From Clostridia bacterium (lineage in GTDB: Bacteria; Bacillota; Clostridia; Oscillospirales; CAG-272), in contig JAFYBI010000165.1 of NCBI GenBank assembly GCA_017540285.1, positions 1 through 10,045 of the forward strand: DNA of 10,045 nucleotides, written 5' to 3'. Position 1 is the first letter of the stretch. Each line of letters opens with the position of its first letter. The translations under genes were made by a program, and so were the position numbers. The notes under the pieces were generated by a model. That model searched no databases. It saw nothing but the letters and a program-made list of their open reading frames with translations, and was not told the DNA's origin. Positions 5,614 through 10,045 of the stretch are shown in pieces.

Positions 5614-6261
5614 TTACCACCCGAATTCCGCGTAGTGCTTGTCGACGAAGCCGTGGTTGTATTCCGGGCCGCCCGGGTAGTTCGCGCTCTTGAAGACGCT
5701 CGGCGGGAAGCCGTCCTTGATCATCTTCTCGACGCACACGGAGGTCACGCTCCACATGAGGAAGTCGGACGCCAGTCCGGAAGCGGCGGCGAAGCGGGGT
5801 TCGAGGCCCTCGACTTCGAGCATCGCCTCGGCTGCGGGCGCGCAGTTGTCGAGGGTGTAGGTGGCAAATTCATAGAGCTTTTTGCCGGAGGGATGGACGG
5901 GATCGACCGCCTGCGCGTAGCTCATGGAGGTCAGCGCGACGACGATCACGCCCTTTTCCACGGCGTCCCACGCGAGGTTGACGACCGGCAGCGTCCGCCC
6001 GGACACGGAGGAGACGAAGAGGACGTCGCCGGGCTTCAGCTCGGTCTTCCCTTCCTCGTAGTGCTGATAGAACGCGGGACCGCCGCCCCGGTTCAGAAGA
6101 TCATGCTCGATCATGTGGCAGATGGAGTTGAGGTACACCCGGCCGCCGTGCTCGATCGCGTCCGCCATCCGCTCGCCGATCGCGATCACGGCTTCCCGCT
6201 GGGTCGAGCGCGCCTTGTAGAGAAGGTCGAACGCCGCTTGCTGATAAGTGTCGAGTAACAT
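5614..6261 (-). CDS. Short SIS-domain phosphosugar-binding protein
   Basis: A 215-residue paralogue of the upstream SIS protein. Shared landmarks include KPGDV (77-81), the SIS phosphate-binding loop SVSGR (85-89), HPSGKKL (123-129), a closing EVEG and the C-terminal GGPEYNHGFVDKH (GGDEHNRRVMNEH in the partner). SIS domains bind phosphosugars and occur in isomerases, etherases and sugar-responsive regulators. Relative to its partner it lacks about 30 residues between the first strand and KPGD, and the GCNH-type loop is replaced by NSICHM. It has no helix-turn-helix and no MurQ-type signature. The ATG at 6261 follows GGAGAAAGGA; a 50-bp gap separates it from the partner gene. As the last gene of the kinase operon it could be a second subunit of a hetero-oligomer or a separate enzyme. 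The substrate is unknown. Confidence 0.9.
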   Translation of the reverse strand: MLLDTYQQAAFDLLYKARSTQREAVIAIGERMADAIEHGGRVYLNSICHMIEHDLLNRGGGPAFYQHYEEGKTELKPGDVLFVSSVSGRTLPVVNLAWDAVEKGVIVVALTSMSYAQAVDPVHPSGKKLYEFATYTLDNCAPAAEAMLEVEGLEPRFAAASGLASDFLMWSVTSVCVEKMIKDGFPPSVFKSANYPGGPEYNHGFVDKHYAEFGW

Positions 6262-6311
6262 GATGAAAATCCTTTCTCCGTTTTCGGAATCCGGAAGGTT
6301 TTGATTTTGGA

Positions 6312-7052
6312 TTACAGATAGAAGATGTTGTCTCGGTGCTCGTTCATCACCCGGCGGTTGTGTTCGTCGCCGCCGTCGATGTTCCCGCTCATGAAGACGG
6401 GAGGCGTCATACCGGATTCCATGAGGAGCTCCGCGACCCGCGCGACCACCGCGTTCAGAATCGCCGCGCCGACGACGGTGGACGTGGACGCGACCTTCTG
6501 CGGAAAGCCTTCGATCTCCACCGACGCGTCGCCGAGATCGCCGTGGTTGTCGATGAGAATCGAGGCGAAGTCATGCAACTTCTTTCCCGACGGATGCCGG
6601 GACGTGACCGTCGTCGCCGTGTTGAGGTTCGTGACGACGATGACCGTCATCCCCGCCTCCCGCGCCGCCTCGGCCATGTCGACCGTCACGGCGTTGCGCC
6701 CGGATACCGAGTGGATGATGATGACGTCCCCGGGCTTCGTTTTGAGGTTGCCGAAGATGATCTTCCCGTAGCCGGGCATGCGCTCCATTTCGCTCGTCAT
6801 GGTGGGCGGCGAGAGTTCGAGCATCATGCCGGGCGCGCGGACGGGATTGACGGTCACGAGGCCGCCCGTCCGGTAGAAGAGCTCAAGGGTGATGAGCCCG
6901 GCGTGGTTGCAGCCGAACGCGAAGACGGAATTCCCGCTCCGGTTCGCGCCGGCGATCGCTTGCGCCGCCTCTTCGATCGCGTCCGCTTCGTCGCGGAAGA
7001 CCTCGGCCAGGATGTCATTCACCCGGCAAAAATAGCGCTGTGACGCTTTCAT
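6312..7052 (-). CDS. SIS-domain protein, putative sugar isomerase (UPF0309-like)
   Basis: A 246-residue cytosolic protein of the SIS phosphosugar-binding superfamily, similar to the uncharacterised sugar isomerase domain (UPF0309/COG4821-type) proteins of Firmicutes. Motifs: AFGCNHAGLITLELFYRTGG (45-64), equivalent to the GTGHSxxxxEE(I/L)FYRAGG loop, KPGDV (107-111), the phosphate loop SVSGRN (115-120), HPSGKKL (153-159) and the C-terminal GGDEHN (227-232). The start at 7052 overlaps the stop of the kinase gene (ATGA), and AAGGAGG at 7060-7066 is 7 nt upstream; an ATG at 7058 would leave only 1 nt. The overlap with a sugar kinase suggests that it acts on the phosphorylated product, for instance by isomerisation, lactyl-ether removal or similar chemistry; which of these is not visible. 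Confidence 0.92.
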   Translation of the reverse strand: MKASQRYFCRVNDILAEVFRDEADAIEEAAQAIAGANRSGNSVFAFGCNHAGLITLELFYRTGGLVTVNPVRAPGMMLELSPPTMTSEMERMPGYGKIIFGNLKTKPGDVIIIHSVSGRNAVTVDMAEAAREAGMTVIVVTNLNTATTVTSRHPSGKKLHDFASILIDNHGDLGDASVEIEGFPQKVASTSTVVGAAILNAVVARVAELLMESGMTPPVFMSGNIDGGDEHNRRVMNEHRDNIFYL

Positions 7053-8035
7053 TCGCATTCCTCCTTCAGATCCGCGGGTTTCCGTACCCGAAGTCCGGCA
7101 AACTTCTCCCGCAGAAGATCGATCTTGTGTTCCGCTGTCTCCGGATCCTCCGCGAGCAGGCGGCTGATGACGGATCCGACGATGGGCTCGAAGTCCGGGA
7201 ACCGGATCACGGCCTCCGGATGGACGGCGCGGACGCTGTCCCGGAAGGTCTCGAACATGCGGGCCGAGCCCTTCCACGCGCCGCCCGAGGCAATGATCGG
7301 ACCGATCCACCTCCCGCCGCCGTTTCGGATCACGGCAAGCACCTGACGCGCCATCTCCACCCCGGCATCCGCGTAGACGGAGAGCGCCGCTTCATCGCCC
7401 ATCGCCGCCGCCTTCTCCGTCAGATAGGTCACGGAAGCAATGAGGGAGCGGGCGTCCGGATTGCCGCTGACCTTGCCGATCATGTCGTAGAGGACCCCGA
7501 GATCCCACGCCTCCCGGATCAGCTCCGGCAGGACGGATTTCGGACCGCGCCCGTCCTCGGCGTAGATCGCCGCCTTCAAGGTGCGGAGCCCGATGTCATA
7601 GCCGCCGCCCTCGTCGCCGAGCGTCATGCCCCAGCCGCCGACGGTCTGGGTCCCGCCCGGCTGGATGAGGAAGGCGTCCGATCCCGTTCCGGCCTGCGCG
7701 ACGATGCCCCAGCGGACCCCGGCCGACGCCAGCGCGACATGCCCCTCGCCCCAGTGGCGCACGGTCTTCACCGGACACTTCCGCCGGATCGCGTTCACGA
7801 GGTAATCCGCCGGCCCGACGATCGAGGCGTCGAAGGCTTCGATCTCCCCGATCCCCGGGGGGATCAGCTCGTCCGCCAGCGCGCGCACCTCCGCCTCGGC
7901 GACCTCCTGCGGCCGGAAGAGGAGGTTGGTGCCGCCCGATTTTGCCTGCGAGAGGATGTTGAATTCCTCGTCGTAGAGGATCGTGAGGAGCTTGGTGCCC
8001 CCGCCGTCCGCCGCGAGATAGACTTTTCCCGCCAT
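7049..8035 (-). CDS. BadF/BcrA ATPase-family sugar kinase (NagK-like)
   Basis: A 328-residue ASKHA-fold protein, the usual length for N-acetylglucosamine kinase relatives. Phosphate-1 motif AADGGGTK at residues 8-15, phosphate-2 motif AQAGTGSDAF at 114-122, the family motif GGWGMTLGDEGGGYDIG at 133-149 (typical NagK form GGWG..LGDEGSG), and the adenosine motif IIASGGAW at 247-254. The likely reaction is ATP-dependent phosphorylation of an amino sugar; MurK of Clostridium acetobutylicum, which phosphorylates N-acetylmuramate and N-acetylglucosamine, is a characterised relative. The position usually held by the catalytic Asp of the V-x-ND motif appears as GE (E97), a conservative but notable change. 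The start is fixed by AGGAGGT 5 nt upstream of the ATG at 8035. It is the first gene of an operon with two SIS proteins and overlaps the next gene by 4 bp. Confidence 0.93.
   Translation of the reverse strand: MAGKVYLAADGGGTKLLTILYDEEFNILSQAKSGGTNLLFRPQEVAEAEVRALADELIPPGIGEIEAFDASIVGPADYLVNAIRRKCPVKTVRHWGEGHVALASAGVRWGIVAQAGTGSDAFLIQPGGTQTVGGWGMTLGDEGGGYDIGLRTLKAAIYAEDGRGPKSVLPELIREAWDLGVLYDMIGKVSGNPDARSLIASVTYLTEKAAAMGDEAALSVYADAGVEMARQVLAVIRNGGGRWIGPIIASGGAWKGSARMFETFRDSVRAVHPEAVIRFPDFEPIVGSVISRLLAEDPETAEHKIDLLREKFAGLRVRKPADLKEECE
7060..7066 (-). promoter_or_regulatory. Ribosome binding site deciding the SIS start
   Basis: AAGGAGG on the minus strand lies 7 nt from the ATG at 7052 but only 1 nt from the ATG at 7058, so translation starts at 7052. 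The site is inside the 3' end of the kinase gene. Confidence 0.8.
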
Positions 8036-8062
8036 CTGACACCTCCTGTCCCTTTTTTCGTG

Positions 8063-8091
8063 ATTATACCAGAATCCGGCGCGGTTGTCAA
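8063..8091 (-). promoter_or_regulatory. Consensus sigma-A promoter of the kinase-SIS operon
   Basis: On the minus strand, TTGACA (8091-8086) and TATAAT (8068-8063) are both perfect with a 17-bp spacer, and TGG precedes the -10 (extended -10). Predicted start near 8056, with a leader of about 20 nt carrying AGGAGGT. No riboswitch-sized leader exists, so regulation would have to act at DNA level. Confidence 0.92.
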
Positions 8092-8218
8092 GCCGTTTTT
8101 GGATGACTTATATAAAATCCTGTGGGGTCCCGGACGGGGGTGTCCGCGGTTTCGGCATTTCCGACAGTTTCGGCGGGATCGGCAGAATAATAATCCACGG
8201 TTAAAAAATCGTCGGCGG
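8092..8218. other. Divergent intergenic spacer between two promoters
   Basis: This 127-bp spacer lies between the two divergent -35 regions and holds no gene. It contains an AT-rich island with the palindrome TTATATAA (8108-8115) and two small dyads: CGGAC (8131-8135) with GTCCG (8142-8146), and TCGG (8152-8155) with CCGA (8161-8164). TTTCGGC occurs twice nearby (8150-8156 and 8168-8174). These could be regulator sites for either operon, but none is convincing alone. Confidence 0.4.
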
Positions 8219-8247
8219 TTGAATGCGGGCGGTTTTTATGTTATAAT
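8219..8247 (+). promoter_or_regulatory. Sigma-A promoter of the ABC exporter operon
   Basis: The -35 box TTGAAT (8219-8224) and a perfect TATAAT (8242-8247) are 17 bp apart, with TGT before the -10. Predicted transcription start near 8254, leaving a leader of about 33 nt before the TTG start. Confidence 0.85.
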
Positions 8248-8286
8248 GGGTAAAAATGCACACGAACAGGAAAGGAACCGCGACGC

Positions 8287-10011
8287 TTGAAACACGTAAT
8301 CCGCTACGTCCGCCCCTTTTTCGGGAAGATGATGCTCGGCTTCACCTTCAAGTTCGGCGGGACGATCATGGACCTTTTCCTCCCGATGCTCCTCTCCGCG
8401 ATCATCGACGACATCGTCCCGACCGGAAACCGGAGGAACATCTACCTCGCCGGACTCCTCATGCTCGTCTGCTCCGTTCTCGCCATCGCCGGAAACATCA
8501 CCGCCAACCGCATGGCTGCCCGGGTCGCGCGGGACACCACCGAAAAGATCCGCAACGATCTCTTCGCCCGGATCTCGTACCTTTCGGCCCGCCAGCTCGA
8601 CGCCTTCACCGTCCCCTCCCTCGAATCCCGGCTGACCTCCGACACCTACAACATCCATCAGATGGTCGGCATGGTCCAGCGCCTCGGGGTCCGCGCGCCC
8701 TGCCTCCTCATCGGCGGGGTCGTCATCACCTTCCTGATGGAGCCCGTCCTCACCCTCGTTCTCATCGCCGTCATGCCCTTCATCGCCGTCTCCGTCTACC
8801 TCGTCACGAAGCGCGGCATCCCGCTCTTCAACGATCAGCAGGTCGCGACGGACGGCATGACCCGCGTCGTCCGCGAAAACGCGCAGGGCATCCGCATCAT
8901 CAAGGCGCTCGGCAAGGAAAGCGCGGAACGGGACCGCTTCGACGACGCCAACCGCACCCTCAACCGGGCGGAAAAGCGCGCCGCGCTCAACATGGCCCTC
9001 TCCAGTCCCCTGATGAACCTCTTCCTCAACTTCGGACTTGTCGCCGTCATCTTCGTCGGCGCGCACCGGGTCAACGCCGGCCTGTCCGAGACCGGAAAGA
9101 TCATCGCCTTCACCTCGTACTTCACGATCATTCTCAACGCGGTCATGAGCGTCACCCGCATCTTCATCATGTCCTCCCGCGGGATCGCCTCCGCCAACCG
9201 CATCGGCGAGGTCCTCGACACCCCGATGGACATGGAGCCGGATGCCGCCTATGACGCGCCTGCCGCCTCCGGTTCCCCGAAGATCGAATTCGATCACGTC
9301 ACATTTTCCTACAACGGCGTCAAGCCCGACGTCGAGGACATCTCGTTCACGCTCATGCCCGGGCAGACCCTCGGGATCATCGGTCCCACCGGCGCGGGCA
9401 AGACCACGATCATCGCCCTCCTGATGCGGCAGTACGACGTCGACGCCGGCGCGATCCGCATCGACGGGCGGGACGTGCGCTCGATGCCGCGGGACGAGAT
9501 TTCGAAGAAATTCGGCGCGGCGTTCCAGAACGACTTTCTCTTCGCCGACACGATCCGCACGAACATCGACTTCGGCCGCGGGCTCAGCGACGAAGAACTG
9601 CTCCGGGCCGCGGAATACGCACAGGCGTCCCCCGTGCTCGAGGAAAACGGCGGCCTCGACTTCGAGCTCGCGATCAAAGGCGCGAACCTCTCCGGCGGCC
9701 AGAAGCAGCGCGTGATCCTCAGCCGCGCGCTCGCCGGGGATCCCGAGATCCTCGTTCTCGACGACAGCTCCTCCGCGCTCGACTACGCGACCGACGCCCG
9801 CCTCCGCCTCGCCCTCCGCGAGCATTTCAGCGGGAAGACCACCAACGTCATCGTCGCGCAGCGGATCTCCTCGATCCTTCACAGCGACCTCATCCTCGTG
9901 ATGGAGGACGGGCATGTCACCGGACGCGGGACGCACGCCGAACTGCTCCGGACCTGCCCGCTGTACCGCGAGATCAGCGATTCGCAGATGGGGGGTGCGC
10001 TTCTTGAATAG
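8287..10011 (+). CDS. ABC exporter half-transporter with degenerate ATP site
   Basis: A 574-residue half-transporter: an N-terminal six-helix type IV exporter domain (about 1-310) and a C-terminal nucleotide-binding domain (about 330-570). Motifs: Walker A GPTGAGKTT (366-374), Q-loop Gln Q414, signature LSGGQ (468-472), Walker B ILVLDD (488-493). The catalytic Glu is replaced by Asp (D493) and the switch His by Gln (VAQR, Q525). These two changes mark one subunit of heterodimeric exporters such as TM287/288, BmrCD and LmrCD, which have one weak and one active ATP site. It should pump a drug, lipid or peptide out across the membrane; the substrate is unknown. The start is TTG at 8287 with AAAGGA about 10 nt upstream; the following KHVIRYVRPFFGKM fits the usual beginning of the family. 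The partner begins at 10004, overlapping its stop. Confidence 0.94.
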   Translation: MKHVIRYVRPFFGKMMLGFTFKFGGTIMDLFLPMLLSAIIDDIVPTGNRRNIYLAGLLMLVCSVLAIAGNITANRMAARVARDTTEKIRNDLFARISYLSARQLDAFTVPSLESRLTSDTYNIHQMVGMVQRLGVRAPCLLIGGVVITFLMEPVLTLVLIAVMPFIAVSVYLVTKRGIPLFNDQQVATDGMTRVVRENAQGIRIIKALGKESAERDRFDDANRTLNRAEKRAALNMALSSPLMNLFLNFGLVAVIFVGAHRVNAGLSETGKIIAFTSYFTIILNAVMSVTRIFIMSSRGIASANRIGEVLDTPMDMEPDAAYDAPAASGSPKIEFDHVTFSYNGVKPDVEDISFTLMPGQTLGIIGPTGAGKTTIIALLMRQYDVDAGAIRIDGRDVRSMPRDEISKKFGAAFQNDFLFADTIRTNIDFGRGLSDEELLRAAEYAQASPVLEENGGLDFELAIKGANLSGGQKQRVILSRALAGDPEILVLDDSSSALDYATDARLRLALREHFSGKTTNVIVAQRISSILHSDLILVMEDGHVTGRGTHAELLRTCPLYREISDSQMGGALLE

Positions 10012-10045
10012 AGGACCGAAAGTGGCCCGGCCCGAGGACGTCGTC
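10004..10045 (+). CDS. Start of the partner ABC exporter subunit (3'-truncated)
   Basis: Fourteen codons are visible. A TTG start at 10004 lies 7 nt after GGGGGGT (9990-9996) and gives (M)NRGPKVARPEDVV, a Gly/Pro/basic N-terminal tail of the kind common in the second subunit of Firmicutes heterodimeric exporters. A GTG at 9995 in the same frame would add three residues and is an alternative start. The gene overlaps the end of the first subunit by 8 bp. The assignment rests on position and this tail only, since no domain is visible. Confidence 0.55.
   Translation, partial: MNRGPKVARPEDVV

Noticed and set aside
5510..5755. N-terminal extension of the ribbon-helix-helix protein
   Set aside because: The frame is open upstream, but it runs through the consensus promoter and into the SIS gene in another frame; the ATG at 5509 has a good ribosome binding site and fits the fold.
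8101..8120. GGAT...TTATATAA...ATCC as a regulator operator or extra promoter
   Set aside because: The flanking arms are not symmetrical about the TTATATAA core, and no -35 box lies at the proper distance from TATAAA.
7040..8290. Plus-strand open frame opposite the kinase gene and divergent promoter region
   Set aside because: It is antisense to the well-supported kinase, runs through both promoters, and has shadow-like Arg/Asp/Gly composition.
8256..9254. Plus-strand ATG frame starting just after the exporter promoter
   Set aside because: The ATG would be 2 nt from the predicted transcript start without a ribosome binding site, and the product is Arg/Pro/His-rich, an out-of-frame shadow of the exporter.
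8236..9936. Long minus-strand open frame (566 codons) opposite the ABC exporter
   Set aside because: It lies fully antisense to a clearly recognisable transporter, is dominated by Asp/Glu/Gly/Arg/Val with no family motif, and reflects the high GC of third codon positions.

Overview
The window reads as a gene-dense, high-GC (roughly 60% by eye) chromosomal segment of a Gram-positive, Clostridia-like bacterium. The evidence is strong AGGAGG-type ribosome binding sites, sigma-A promoters of the form TTGACA-17-TGnTATAAT, a zinc-type (four-cysteine) ribosomal protein L28, an Lrp regulator/aminotransferase pair resembling AlaR-AlaT of Bacillus subtilis, and a heterodimeric Firmicutes-type ABC exporter. 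The exact order or genus cannot be read from this sequence. No phage, insertion sequence, CRISPR array or RNA gene was seen.

Layout. Plus strand, 1-2845: the 3' part of a MutS-like ATPase, an Lrp/AsnC regulator and a class I/II aminotransferase, joined by overlapping stop/start codons and closed by a terminator near 2872-2901. Plus strand, 2926-4768: a strong promoter, rpmB (L28) with its own terminator, then a GME-fold-like hypothetical protein translationally coupled to an inositol-monophosphatase-family phosphatase. A bidirectional terminator at 4781-4811 separates this from the convergent minus-strand block. Minus strand, 5591-4781: a perfect consensus promoter drives a 70-residue ribbon-helix-helix protein followed 25 bp later by mscL. 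Minus strand, 8091-5614: another perfect consensus promoter drives a BadF/NagK-type sugar kinase, a SIS-domain phosphosugar protein that overlaps it by 4 bp, and a second, shorter SIS paralogue. Plus strand from 8219: a divergent promoter drives the first half of a heterodimeric ABC exporter with a degenerate ATP site; the first 14 codons of its partner are at the window end.

How the genes work together. The aminotransferase block probably handles alanine or a related amino acid under local Lrp control. The kinase plus two SIS proteins looks like a compact module for phosphorylating and then isomerising or cleaving a sugar, most likely an amino sugar; its substrate is unknown. This module is the best candidate for something undescribed, followed by the pairing of a ribbon-helix-helix regulator with the mechanosensitive channel. 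The rest is ordinary housekeeping and transport. No stretch over 300 bp lacks a gene; the largest gap is the divergent promoter region 8036-8286.
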